Below, one piece after another: positions 1 through 7,714 of a stretch of 41,921 bases of DNA; positions within the stretch are counted from its first letter, which is position 1, and the number at the start of each line of letters is the position of its first letter. Position numbers and translations under genes: made by a program. The DNA comes from a virus. The notes under the pieces were generated by a model. It worked only from the letters and a program-made list of their open reading frames with translations, was not told the origin of the DNA and made no database searches. Location of the stretch: positions 1-41,921 of the IMG/VR virus record IMGVR_UViG_3300017917_005392; one strand, 5' to 3'.

Positions 1-2346
1 ATGAACTTAACCCAACACCTACAATCTTTACATCAAGATGCTGTCCTTTGGAAAGGGCAGCTCATATGGTCAAAAGCTTTCAATCCTGATGCAAAGGTTG
101 AAGCCAGTAATAAAATAGCGAATCTTTTAATATCTATCCCAAATGACATAAAACGTAACGCTTATCTGGATCGTTTAACAGATTCTATAAACGAGGATTT
201 AGATTTTCTAAATGAAAAGCTAGTTGACCTGGACTCAACAATTAAGGGTCATGAAAAGTCTGTTGCTAAATTGCTGAAGAAGAAAAAGCTTTCAGCTGAA
301 GATGAATCCGAGCTTCACGATTTACCTAATATTATTGAGCAACTAAAGATTCAATTGGCTACTGATAAATCCTGCCTAGTTTCCAGGATTGAGAAAAAGG
401 AAATTTCGAGAACAATCAAAGAATTTATTGAGCAAAAACAGAAAGCCGAGCAAAAGAAAGCGTCTAGAGAAACGAGCCAAAGCGAAGAATTGCTAATGGA
501 AACGCTCGGTCTATGGAATGATTTTGAGGGTGATGTTTCCCTGGCTAAAGAATATGCCATCGCTTTATATCGTGGTAGATATTATGCTAAAGAAAAAAAT
601 GACTGGATTGAGATTTCGAATTTCAGCATGAGAATCATTTACCACGTTAACACTGGAAGCGATACTGCTTATCGCTTGATTTCAATCACTAATATTTTTG
701 GCATTGAAAAGCTGATAACTGTTAACACAGATGAACTAGTTTCAGTTGGATCGTTCAAAAAGATTCTTCAACGCCAAGGGCATTTCATCTTCAGTGGTAA
801 CGATGGACAGTTGTCGAGGCTGAATGATATGCTTCAGAAGGAAGAAAAGCCAACAACATTCGTTGATATCTTAGGCTACCACCCTAGAGGAAAATTCTAT
901 GCTTTTGCCAATGGACTACTCGACACCGCAGATACTACTGGAAACCTTCAGTTTCATGGAATTGATGATTATGGAATCGTAAATCTGCGAGAGCGTAATT
1001 ATTTCATCCCGGCAATGAGTAAAATGTTTTTGGAGAAAGACGAGTTGTATCAAAATGAGAAGAAATTCGTTTATGTGAAAAACGATTCCCTCGATGCATC
1101 TATCTGGAGCAAGCTGCATTTCAATGTTTATGGTAATAATGGATTGATTGGTCAGCTGTGGCTCATCTCTGCTTTGTTCCGCGATGTGATTTATAATATC
1201 AATGACATTAGATGTACGCCAATCCTTAATTTATACGGACAACGTGGAGCGGGTAAAACTAAATATGCTGAAAGTTTGATGAGTATTTTCGGTTTCGTTC
1301 AGCCAGCAATCACGCTTGGGTCTCACTCCACGCCAAAGGGATTTCTTAGAAAATTTGCTCAGCTTAGGAATGCCGTTGTTTGGCTTGATGAATATAAAAA
1401 TAATATCAAAAAGGATTTCATTGAAGCCTTGAAGAATATTTATGACGGTCACTCTTATACCAGGGCGCAAAAGTCAAATGACTTTCAAACAGATTCCTTG
1501 CCTGTAAGTAGTGCCTGCTTACTGGGTGGTCAGGAAATGCCAACGGTAGAGCCAGCTCTATTCTCGCGTGTGCTTTTGCTACAATTTGAACCAGGTAAAT
1601 ATGATGAGGACCAACGTAAGAATTTTAAACGTTTAAAAAATGCTGAAGCTTTGGGTTTGTCCTCCATCGCTTGCGAAGTCCTGAAGCATAGACCTCATTT
1701 TATAGAAAGCTTCAAGGACAATTTTGATTTAATGCTGAAGCTAATGTTTGAAAAGGTGGGTGATAAAAATGTAGATGATCGTTTTATCATCAATATTTCC
1801 ATCATGGCAACCATTCGGAAAGTATTGGACGGAATATTTCCATTTGCTTTCACACTAGAACAAGCCGAACAAACGCTTATCAAAAATTTAAAAGCGCAAT
1901 TCTCTGTAATGCAAGGCAATGATGATATTGGAAGATGGTGGAGCATCATTGAGCAGCTCGCTGCACAGGGCATCATTCGACATGGAAGAGATTGGGTTTT
2001 TAAAAACAATCTACTTTGTATTCGTATGAATTACGTTCATCCGTATTATATGAAAGAACTTATTGCCCAGAAGGATCCTAATCCTTTGCCGAAATCAACC
2101 ATGACTCACTACCTAGAGAATGATAAAGAGGCTTATGCAGGTTATAGTAAAATCAGATTTAGCAATAAATCAAACGATCTATATGACTGTTACACCTTTA
2201 AATACAACATTCTTCAGGACAGATATAAGATTGAAATGACTGTATTTAAAGCAAAAGAAGAACCGTCCGATTCAGTAGAAAAGTCAGTTGCTACATTTGG
2301 CGCTGATGATAAAGCCGCTCCTGAATGGGAGGACGTTGATTTTTAA
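1..2346 (+). CDS. Helicase-like AAA+/SF3-type replication ATPase
   Basis: 781 aa. A Walker A motif (GQRGAGKT, residues 413-420), a hydrophobic strand ending in an acidic pair (VVWLDE, 459-464) as Walker B, and an arginine in SRVLLLQF near 523 as an arginine-finger candidate place the C-terminal half among phage/plasmid helicase ATPases. Residues about 60-150 are charged and helical, probably coiled coil; there is no zinc or toprim motif, so the primase role falls to the separate gene at 39399. If the molecule is circular, this gene follows the last gene of the window directly (TAA then ATG) and closes the replication operon. It ends just before the iteron region. The ATPase call is firm; helicase is inferred from context, and a DUF927-like or VirE-like ATPase is an alternative. 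Confidence 0.7.
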   Translation: MNLTQHLQSLHQDAVLWKGQLIWSKAFNPDAKVEASNKIANLLISIPNDIKRNAYLDRLTDSINEDLDFLNEKLVDLDSTIKGHEKSVAKLLKKKKLSAEDESELHDLPNIIEQLKIQLATDKSCLVSRIEKKEISRTIKEFIEQKQKAEQKKASRETSQSEELLMETLGLWNDFEGDVSLAKEYAIALYRGRYYAKEKNDWIEISNFSMRIIYHVNTGSDTAYRLISITNIFGIEKLITVNTDELVSVGSFKKILQRQGHFIFSGNDGQLSRLNDMLQKEEKPTTFVDILGYHPRGKFYAFANGLLDTADTTGNLQFHGIDDYGIVNLRERNYFIPAMSKMFLEKDELYQNEKKFVYVKNDSLDASIWSKLHFNVYGNNGLIGQLWLISALFRDVIYNINDIRCTPILNLYGQRGAGKTKYAESLMSIFGFVQPAITLGSHSTPKGFLRKFAQLRNAVVWLDEYKNNIKKDFIEALKNIYDGHSYTRAQKSNDFQTDSLPVSSACLLGGQEMPTVEPALFSRVLLLQFEPGKYDEDQRKNFKRLKNAEALGLSSIACEVLKHRPHFIESFKDNFDLMLKLMFEKVGDKNVDDRFIINISIMATIRKVLDGIFPFAFTLEQAEQTLIKNLKAQFSVMQGNDDIGRWWSIIEQLAAQGIIRHGRDWVFKNNLLCIRMNYVHPYYMKELIAQKDPNPLPKSTMTHYLENDKEAYAGYSKIRFSNKSNDLYDCYTFKYNILQDRYKIEMTVFKAKEEPSDSVEKSVATFGADDKAAPEWEDVDF

Positions 2347-2409
2347 AATCCAATTTTTTGGATTTTTTTTTAACGCCTTCTATTTTTTGCCGAAAACACG
2401 TTTTTTTTC

Positions 2410-2546
2410 ATCGAACATTTCGAACAATAGAACATAAGACATGAAAGTATTGATTTTACTACATTATAGAAGATTTAAGTTTTAAAAAAATGTTCGATTC
2501 TGTTCAATTCTGTTCGATTTGTTCGATTTGTTCGGCTGTTCGATTT
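2410..2546. repeat. Iteron-like cluster of TGTTCGATT repeats, candidate replication origin
   Basis: Five near-identical 9-10 bp copies of TGTTCGATTY lie head to tail at 2491, 2501 (TGTTCAATTC), 2511, 2520 and 2537, with a degenerate TGTTCGGC at 2529. Upstream, inverted copies (TCGAACA at 2411, CGAACA at 2421, AGAACA at 2429) face them across about 55 bp of AT-rich sequence. The cluster fills the 247-bp gap after the helicase-like gene. Iterons beside replication genes are typical of phage and plasmid origins; operator or recombination-site function cannot be excluded. Confidence 0.6.
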
Positions 2547-2593
2547 GCTTTTTCAGGTTTTACAATTCTATTTTTTAAAATAAATTTCAAAAA

Positions 2594-2842
2594 ATGAACA
2601 CAAAATTTATCGCACATCCTCTTTTCTTAATTGCCTTGAATGCTTTATTGATTTCTGCTACCATTTATCTTGATAGTAAAATCATTTCTTTCATTGCTGG
2701 AGTCGCATTTGTCTTAACCATAGTCAATACGATTGGAAAGAAATTAATGGATCGACACATTGAGGTCATGGATAAAACTCAAAGGGATTATCTGTTAGCG
2801 TTGAAAAAAGAAAGCGAATTAGAAATTACGAATAATTCGTAA
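2594..2842 (+). CDS. Small two-helix membrane protein
   Basis: 82 aa. Two hydrophobic segments (about residues 8-25 and 28-47) are followed by a charged helical tail rich in Lys, Asp and Glu. No family recognised. It stands between the iteron cluster and the first morphogenesis genes, with an A-rich leader before the ATG. Its last codons and stop form the left arm and loop of the hairpin at 2821-2847. A holin-like or membrane-anchoring role is possible from topology alone. Confidence 0.6.
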   Translation: MNTKFIAHPLFLIALNALLISATIYLDSKIISFIAGVAFVLTIVNTIGKKLMDRHIEVMDKTQRDYLLALKKESELEITNNS

Positions 2843-2856
2843 TTTCTGTAATTTTG
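2821..2856 (+). promoter_or_regulatory. 12-bp perfect palindrome followed by a -7-like element
   Basis: AGAAATTACGAA (2821-2832) and TTCGTAATTTCT (2836-2847) are exact inverted copies around TAA. TAATTTTG (2849-2856), a match to the Bacteroidota -7 element TAnnTTTG, follows at once, and the next ATG is at 2860. There is no U tract, so an operator over a promoter giving a nearly leaderless mRNA is more likely than a terminator. The core ACGAATAATTCGT resembles sequences near the repressor gene. Confidence 0.4.
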
Positions 2857-2859
2857 GGC

Positions 2860-3369
2860 ATGCCTTACCCCATTAAGTTTGTCACAAAGCCCTATATAAG
2901 AACTTACTTGCAGCAAACCATCCCCAATGGAGTTGCTTCCAGGAAGACTATTGAAGGTTCTTTTTTCATTGAATTATTGGAGCGAGATTCTAAGCGGTTT
3001 GATGGACTTAAGTCTTGCTCTGAAAACAATGTGGTAGCGACATTGAATGTAAAAGCTGATGACATTCAGAGATATAGTAATACCAGATTTATGACTGGTG
3101 GCGGTTGGTTGACAAGAGCGCAAAACATGGAGTATAATAATTACATCACTTCATTGATTAAACGTCAAGTCAGGATTACGATTATTTCTTACATGCAATT
3201 CGACCCAAGTCTGAAAAAAGCTATTGAGTTTACTAGAAAACTGATGCAAATTGACGAACAGGAACTTAGCGATGACACTCTTAGAAGAGACTTTGACCGA
3301 TACCGCAAATCATTGGAGAGCACAAGCTCTATTGATTTAAAGCTAAGAATTTACAACAAATCAAAATAA
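2860..3369 (+). CDS. Phage protein of unknown function upstream of head genes
   Basis: 169 aa from the ATG at 2860; an in-frame TTG lies two codons upstream, but the ATG suits the short leader after the -7-like element. Soluble, basic, with a helical C-terminal third rich in charged residues. No motif recognised. It opens the series of genes leading to the protease and capsid, so a structural, head-completion or DNA-binding role is possible, but nothing in the sequence decides this. Confidence 0.6.
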   Translation: MPYPIKFVTKPYIRTYLQQTIPNGVASRKTIEGSFFIELLERDSKRFDGLKSCSENNVVATLNVKADDIQRYSNTRFMTGGGWLTRAQNMEYNNYITSLIKRQVRITIISYMQFDPSLKKAIEFTRKLMQIDEQELSDDTLRRDFDRYRKSLESTSSIDLKLRIYNKSK

Positions 3370-3405
3370 AGTTTGGAAAAATTGTCCTATTGAAAACCTT
3401 ACAAA

Positions 3406-3909
3406 ATGCCTGATTACGCTCCTATTTTAGACATGATGCAGACCAGCGAAGATAATTTCGGAGGTTTTCATGAAATCAAAATCATCCCAAGGCATTGGGT
3501 TTCGGACATCAATTGGGTTGATCCTGATGTTAGAAGCGGTGTGCTTAGTTTTGATATTGAAACCTATGGGAATCCATGGTTCACTATTAAATGTCTGAAT
3601 GATACTCATGGCTATACCGAGAAACAAAAAGAATCAAAAGCAGGCACATACTATGAATGCAAGCTCGTTGGAGTAATTAATACAGTCGATGCCAACCAAA
3701 TTATGAATACTAATAATTTTAGGCATATCGAATTTATTGCTGATTGCACGACTAGAAACGGATTACGCCGATTGATTGGACATCCTAAAAAAGCAATGAG
3801 ATTCAGTGCAGATTATGAATCAGGATTTACGCCATTAGACAATGAGCGTTACTTGATTTCATTGGATATTAACTTGGTCAATCGTGCGCCTAAGTGGGTT
3901 CCTGCTTAG
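3406..3909 (+). CDS. Hypothetical phage protein before the prohead protease
   Basis: 167 aa, soluble, mixed alpha/beta in appearance with many aromatic residues and no membrane segment. No family recognised. It begins 36 nt after the previous gene and ends just before the TGTCCTTTT box at 3915. A partial box (TGTCCTATT) lies at 3383-3391, 14 nt before its ATG. Position immediately before protease/scaffold and capsid suggests a head-related or tail-connector role, by context only. Confidence 0.6.
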   Translation: MPDYAPILDMMQTSEDNFGGFHEIKIIPRHWVSDINWVDPDVRSGVLSFDIETYGNPWFTIKCLNDTHGYTEKQKESKAGTYYECKLVGVINTVDANQIMNTNNFRHIEFIADCTTRNGLRRLIGHPKKAMRFSADYESGFTPLDNERYLISLDINLVNRAPKWVPA

Positions 3910-3914
3910 TTTCA

Positions 3915-3950
3915 TGTCCTTTTGCAATATCAGTGCTCATTAGATATTGC
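3915..3950 (+). promoter_or_regulatory. TGTCCTTTT box plus hairpin before the protease gene
   Basis: TGTCCTTTT at 3915-3923 is one of four identical copies, each 32-43 nt before a start codon (others at 8201, 14173, 22430). It is followed by an 8-bp inverted repeat (GCAATATC 3924-3931, GATATTGC 3943-3950). The octamer 19 nt after the box, GATATTGC, is a weak match to TAnnTTTG. Proposed as a phage-specific promoter or activator site. Confidence 0.4.
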
Positions 3951-3958
3951 ATGCCAAG

Positions 3959-5236
3959 ATGTTATTCACTACCCTTTCAGCAATACTTCGTGGTGGTTGG
4001 CTCCTAGATGGATCTTGGAGTCAGCAACATTTACCCATCGTTGCTCAATTGCTCAATGGTGAATCTGTTGATTTCAGCCTTCAAAAAGAATCAGCTGAAA
4101 TTACCGCAGCCCTTCAAATCAATACTAAAACTTATGCTGTAAATCGTTGGACAAGTTTGTCCGACATTCCTGATGGCAGCTATGCAGTGGTTAATTTGGT
4201 TGGTCCTGTTGTTCGTTACACAGAGCCATGTGGAGCGATTGGTACTGAAGACATTTCCTCCTTGTTTGTTCGCTTAAATAATAGCCCCAACATCAAAGGG
4301 GTTGTTATGAAAATAAATAGTCCTGGGGGTGAAGCTTCAGGAACATCAATGTTAGCTTCAGCTATCAAACAAATGAATAAGCCTGTGCTTGCATTTGTTG
4401 AGGATGGAATGGCTGCCAGTGCTGCGATGTGGATTGCTGCTTCATGCACTGAAATTTATGCTTCCAACAAACAAAGCATGTTTGGGAGCATTGGCGCTTA
4501 TACTGTTTTAGCTGATTTCAAAGACTTCTTTGAGCAAAAAGGAATCAAAATCCATGAAATCTACGCACCTCAAAGCACAGATAAAAACAAAATTGTCAAA
4601 GATGCTTTTGCAGGGGATTATTCTGGCTTTCAATCTTATCTCGGTGATTTGGTGGACAATTTCATTGCTGATGTAAAAGCAAGCAGAGGCAGCAAATTAA
4701 ACCTCAAAGTAGGCGATCCATTTACAGGTAAAATTTTCAACGCAAGCGAAAGCAAGAAAATTGGTTTGATTGATGGGATTAAATCCTTTGATCAGGTGAT
4801 TGCTCGCATGGATGATTTGGTGAAACAACAAAAATCTAATTCAAAAAATTCAACTTTTATGGCTAAAAAAGAATATCCAAACCTTGCTCGTGTAGCAGGT
4901 CAAAATGAAGGCGTTAATACAGATGCTGAAGGGAATGTAACCTTATCCGCAACTGAAGCTGACACAGTTGAAACGGCATTAAAGGTCGCTTCGACTCATG
5001 CTGCTGATGTGGTTAAATTGAATCAAACGGTTACTGATTTGACCAGCAAAAATGAAACCCTTACCAACGATTTAGCTACTGCCAATGCTAAGATTAAAGA
5101 GCTTAGCGGTAAGACTGCAAATGAAGGTACTACTATCATTACAGGTGGTGCGAATGAAGGTGCAGATCCTGGAGCATCAAATAGAAAAGAGCATCCGTTT
5201 ACAGCTGAAGCTAGAAAACTTTTTGGCAAAGCATAA
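3959..5236 (+). CDS. S49-family prohead protease with C-terminal scaffold
   Basis: 425 aa from ATG 3959; the longer TTG start at 3947 lies inside the upstream hairpin. The core carries SppA/ClpP-like sequence: INSPGGEASG, then Ser154 in MAASAAMW as the likely nucleophile and Lys209 in STDKNK as the likely general base, the Ser-Lys dyad of S49 enzymes such as lambda gpC. After about residue 300 comes a low-complexity, helical, Ala/Thr/Lys-rich region with a coiled-coil stretch, typical of a fused scaffolding domain. It probably matures the prohead and is itself consumed. The major capsid gene follows, as in many phages. Confidence 0.85.
   Translation: MLFTTLSAILRGGWLLDGSWSQQHLPIVAQLLNGESVDFSLQKESAEITAALQINTKTYAVNRWTSLSDIPDGSYAVVNLVGPVVRYTEPCGAIGTEDISSLFVRLNNSPNIKGVVMKINSPGGEASGTSMLASAIKQMNKPVLAFVEDGMAASAAMWIAASCTEIYASNKQSMFGSIGAYTVLADFKDFFEQKGIKIHEIYAPQSTDKNKIVKDAFAGDYSGFQSYLGDLVDNFIADVKASRGSKLNLKVGDPFTGKIFNASESKKIGLIDGIKSFDQVIARMDDLVKQQKSNSKNSTFMAKKEYPNLARVAGQNEGVNTDAEGNVTLSATEADTVETALKVASTHAADVVKLNQTVTDLTSKNETLTNDLATANAKIKELSGKTANEGTTIITGGANEGADPGASNRKEHPFTAEARKLFGKA
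4859..5236 (+). CDS. Possible separately translated scaffold (internal start)
   Basis: An in-frame ATG at 4859 sits exactly at the junction between protease and scaffold-like region and is preceded by an A-rich then T-rich stretch ending in CAACTTTT, the same kind of leader as at the main gene starts. It would give a 125-aa protein, acidic to neutral, helical, with a coiled coil near residues 60-90. This mirrors lambda C/Nu3, where the scaffold is also made from an internal start. Internal initiation is inferred, not shown. Confidence 0.45.
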   Translation: MAKKEYPNLARVAGQNEGVNTDAEGNVTLSATEADTVETALKVASTHAADVVKLNQTVTDLTSKNETLTNDLATANAKIKELSGKTANEGTTIITGGANEGADPGASNRKEHPFTAEARKLFGKA

Positions 5237-5284
5237 ACCAACATAATACCAAAGGAAACATTTTACCTAATCATAATTATTAAC

Positions 5285-5303
5285 TCATTAAAATATTTTT
5301 ATG
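5285..5303 (+). promoter_or_regulatory. Shared 19-nt leader of the two most abundant structural genes
   Basis: The 19-mer TCATTAAAATATTTTTATG, including the start codon, is identical at 5285-5303 (capsid) and 6657-6675 (probable tail tube). Bacteroidota ribosomes do not rely on Shine-Dalgarno pairing and favour A/T-rich leaders, so this is probably a strong translation-start context. Confidence 0.5.
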
Positions 5304-6263
5304 CCTGAAATAGTTCGTAGTAACGAGGTAACCAATGAGATGAGACAATACTTAGGAGAGCACTCAAGTGATCTCCTAATGTTGGCATTTCAGTCAATGG
5401 ACATCATTAATGATGTTACTTTTTTACCTGACGTCAAGAACAAAATGATTCTATCTCATTTTGAAATTGACAATATTGTTAAGCCATTTAAAGCTGAGTT
5501 TGAGGCTAAGCCTGATGCTTTCCGCTTTAAACCAAGAGAGCTTGATGTTAAGTTAGGTAAAGCTGAATTGACTGTAATCCCAGAGGATTACCGCCAAACC
5601 TATTTAGCGTCCATGATGCCAAAGAAAGGTGTAGCTCGTGAGCCAGGAGATATTATGCCATTCGAGCAATATATCTGGGAGGGTATCTTTTCAAAATTTG
5701 GCGAAGAGCTGAATGACAGCACATCTTATTTTGGCGATTACAACCCTGCTGGAAATGCAGCTGTAGATGTTGCTGATGGATATGGTAAAATCATTGATGA
5801 CCTTGTCGATGATGATTTAATTGTGCCTCAAACATTGGGTACGATTAATAATACCAATGCGCTTGATAAGTTCAAATTGCTTTGGAGAAATGTGCCTAAC
5901 AAGTACAGAACTTCAAGATGGAAATGGCAAATGTATATGTCTATGAGCAAGTATGAAGCTTATGAGGAATATCTTGAGTCAAAAAATTACAACACAGGAC
6001 GTGGGGAAGACATGTTGAACCCAGTTTACTTGCGCCAAAGCCGTGGTTTGTGTGAACTTAAGCCCGTAAGTTGGATGGGAAATTCAAACAGAATTATCCT
6101 TACGCCAAAATTAAACATGTTGATGGGTGCTGATGCTTTAACTGGTGATCTAGCTAAGGCAAATATCATTCAACAAATGTGGGGCTTTGACATTGGTGTA
6201 GCAGCTGCTCTAGGATTCCAAGTGAGAATCCCTGGCTTGATGTACATCAACGAAGCCAACTAA
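5301..6263 (+). CDS. Probable major capsid protein
   Basis: 320 aa, without signal peptide or membrane segment. It lies directly after the protease/scaffold gene, the usual place of the capsid gene. Its N-terminal half resembles Bacteroidota phage capsid proteins in style: an early helical region, then acidic loops and aromatic-rich strands, with a conserved-looking LNPVYLRQSRGLCEL stretch near residue 240. An expected HK97-type fold is inference. The leader is the strong 19-nt context shared with the tail tube gene, and a clear terminator follows, both fitting high expression as a separate unit. Confidence 0.7.
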   Translation: MPEIVRSNEVTNEMRQYLGEHSSDLLMLAFQSMDIINDVTFLPDVKNKMILSHFEIDNIVKPFKAEFEAKPDAFRFKPRELDVKLGKAELTVIPEDYRQTYLASMMPKKGVAREPGDIMPFEQYIWEGIFSKFGEELNDSTSYFGDYNPAGNAAVDVADGYGKIIDDLVDDDLIVPQTLGTINNTNALDKFKLLWRNVPNKYRTSRWKWQMYMSMSKYEAYEEYLESKNYNTGRGEDMLNPVYLRQSRGLCELKPVSWMGNSNRIILTPKLNMLMGADALTGDLAKANIIQQMWGFDIGVAAALGFQVRIPGLMYINEAN

Positions 6264-6270
6264 GATAATC

Positions 6271-6301
6271 GAGTATCCTTCAGCAATGGAGGATACTTTT
6301 T
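6271..6301 (+). terminator. Intrinsic terminator after the capsid gene
   Basis: AGTATCC (6272-6278) pairs with GGATACT (6291-6297); three more pairs, one of them a wobble, extend the stem inward to about 10 bp around AGCAAT, followed by TTTTT. It lies 8 nt after the capsid stop codon. Confidence 0.8.
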
Positions 6302-6324
6302 CTCCATTTATTTAAATCCATTTT

Positions 6325-6609
6325 ATGGCTAAAGTTACACCAAATAAAAAAGCACCTATTCAGAACACTAATGGGATAGGAAGAAAGCCAAAAGCAATTT
6401 TCAAGCAGGTTAGAACGGATGCAGAAGGTAACGAAACAACGCTTACTTATGGCATTTTACCGCCTCGATTGAGCTACAAGGGTAAAGAATATACAGCTAC
6501 TGAAATAGCTGAAAATGAAGCTTTGCGCAACGAATTGCTAGAGCTTGCTTGGGAGGAAAGAGATGAGGCAGAATTTGACAGCAATGGCATTTTCAAAATC
6601 ATCTACTAA
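6325..6609 (+). CDS. Small structural-region protein, unknown
   Basis: 94 aa. A basic, disordered-looking N terminus (Lys, Asn, Pro rich) is followed by an acidic helical C-terminal half (ENEALRNELLELAWEERDEAEF). No family recognised. Between capsid and probable tail tube genes, with its own leader after the capsid terminator, it could be a head decoration, head-tail joining or tail-related protein. Confidence 0.6.
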   Translation: MAKVTPNKKAPIQNTNGIGRKPKAIFKQVRTDAEGNETTLTYGILPPRLSYKGKEYTATEIAENEALRNELLELAWEERDEAEFDSNGIFKIIY

Positions 6610-6672
6610 AAACCACTCGTTTAAATTTTAGAAGTTCATCAATCCAATTCATTAATTCATTAAAATATTTTT

Positions 6673-7218
6673 ATGTACGATTTTGATCACTTAAAAGAAC
6701 CTATCAACTCCGAGACTGGAGTTGCTGATAGTTTTTTGTGGGCGCCAGTTGCTGCCTTTAGCGATATCAAGGGACCTACACTTACGGCATCACCTGGAAC
6801 ACCAACGCCAGGTGAGGAAGTAACGATCACAGCAAACCACACTTTTAATGCAGGTGAAGGTTTTATTGAAGTGATTTGCTCCCCATTTGAAAACCAAAAT
6901 TCTGCTGCTGGAATTGGTAGTCCTGGATCCATGAAGTTCAATCCTAAGTTGGAAGTTTTTGTTCCTGGATCATATGCCAAATTGCATGAGTTCATCAAGA
7001 ATTTGAAAAATACTCCCGGCATTGTGTTAATCAAAGATTCTCAATGCGAAACTGGTATCTACTACCAATTAGGTAGCAGCTGCTCTTACTGCTGGATGAC
7101 AGCTGTTGAGTGGACAACTGGCACCAACAAGGATGGAAAGAAAGGTTATAAGGTGACAATGGAAACGACAGCAAGCGCTGTTATGATTTACAAAGGAACT
7201 GTGACCAAGAAACCATAA
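6673..7218 (+). CDS. Probable major tail tube protein
   Basis: 181 aa, beta-rich: repeated short strands and Gly/Pro turns, then a C-terminal strand pattern (AVEWTTGTNKDGKKGYKVTMETTASAV, cited in part) like that of Bacteroidota phage tail tube proteins. It shares the 19-nt leader of the capsid gene and is followed by a strong terminator, as expected for an abundant structural protein. A Gly/Pro-rich loop near residues 35-50 (SPGTPTPGEEVTI) could belong to an Ig-like or tube N-terminal arm. Tail tube is the best guess from composition, expression signals and order; capsid decoration is the main alternative. Confidence 0.5.
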   Translation: MYDFDHLKEPINSETGVADSFLWAPVAAFSDIKGPTLTASPGTPTPGEEVTITANHTFNAGEGFIEVICSPFENQNSAAGIGSPGSMKFNPKLEVFVPGSYAKLHEFIKNLKNTPGIVLIKDSQCETGIYYQLGSSCSYCWMTAVEWTTGTNKDGKKGYKVTMETTASAVMIYKGTVTKKP

Positions 7219-7242
7219 CGAATTACTTTTGCATAACTATAG

Positions 7243-7273
7243 AAAAAGCTTCCATTCTTGGGGGCTTTTTTTT
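7243..7273. terminator. Intrinsic terminator, probably bidirectional
   Basis: AAAAAGC (7243-7249) pairs with GCTTTTT (7264-7270), extended inward by TTCC/GGGG to an 11-bp stem with loop ATTCTT, and a run of eight T. It serves the upstream tail gene. Read from the other strand the A run also gives a U tract for the reverse gene, whose stop codon (7272-7274) overlaps it. Confidence 0.8.
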
Positions 7274-7466
7274 ATCTATAATTCCTGCTGTAAGAATATG
7301 TTACATACGCATTATAATCATCTTTATATTCGTTGTGAGTTTGCTCAAATACAATCTCCATTTCTTGTTTTGATTGACATTCAATTTCTTTTTCAACTTC
7401 ATAGTATTTATTCCCATTATCGTTTGTTTTTCCAGTATCTCTCCAAACGGTTACCTTAAAATTCAT
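7272..7466 (-). CDS. Small reverse-strand protein, unknown
   Basis: 64 aa. The reverse frame has a natural composition (charged, Glu/Lys/Tyr/Asn rich, with alternating strands, e.g. NFKVTVWRDTG near the start), whereas the overlapping forward frame is rich in His, Phe, Leu and Cys and looks like a shadow. It ends in the shared terminator and stands alone on this strand, next to the structured RNA at 7585. Its position suggests a small accessory gene. Function unknown. Confidence 0.5.
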   Translation of the reverse strand: MNFKVTVWRDTGKTNDNGNKYYEVEKEIECQSKQEMEIVFEQTHNEYKDDYNAYVTYSYSRNYR

Positions 7467-7584
7467 AAAATATAATTTTTCTGTAAAATTAATGTCTCAT
7501 TTTTTATTTTCTTTTTATTTGTTTACCACTTTTTAGGTACATCTTAATAATAATTCATGGAGGCTTTTTTCGTATTTTTACAGC

Positions 7585-7714
7585 GCGCAACATTATTTCA
7601 ATTTAGGATTACTCCGCAAGGGCTGACTCATGATCAACCCTGCGGACCATGGTAAGACCATGGAACACTCGGAGTAATCTGGGATAATGTTGCGCACGCC
7701 GCAGGGCTTTTTTT
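7585..7714 (+). ncRNA. Structured leader RNA with alternative pairings, candidate attenuator
   Basis: Nested arms: 12-bp P1 (GCGCAACATTAT 7585-7596 with 7684-7695), 10-bp P2 (GATTACTCCG 7607-7616 with 7670-7679) and a 7-bp hairpin CCATGGT/ACCATGG (7647-7653, 7657-7663) with loop AAG. CCCTGCGG (7638-7645) can pair with CCGCAAGGG (7614-7622, one bulged A) or, perfectly, with CCGCAGGG (7699-7706), which is followed by C and seven T ending at the ATG of the next gene. The second pairing makes a terminator-like hairpin and breaks P1/P2 geometry, so the element looks like a two-state leader controlling the gene at 7715. No known riboswitch class recognised. Confidence 0.6.

Noticed and set aside
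7229-7459. 76-codon forward frame opposite the 64-aa reverse gene
   Set aside because: His/Phe/Leu/Cys-rich shadow composition and it starts inside the terminator region; the reverse frame looks like a real protein.
7585-7714. Known self-cleaving ribozyme (twister or hammerhead) in the leader RNA
   Set aside because: CCGCAAGG recalls part of a twister, but the other conserved twister blocks are missing, and no CTGATGA/GAAA hammerhead core is present.
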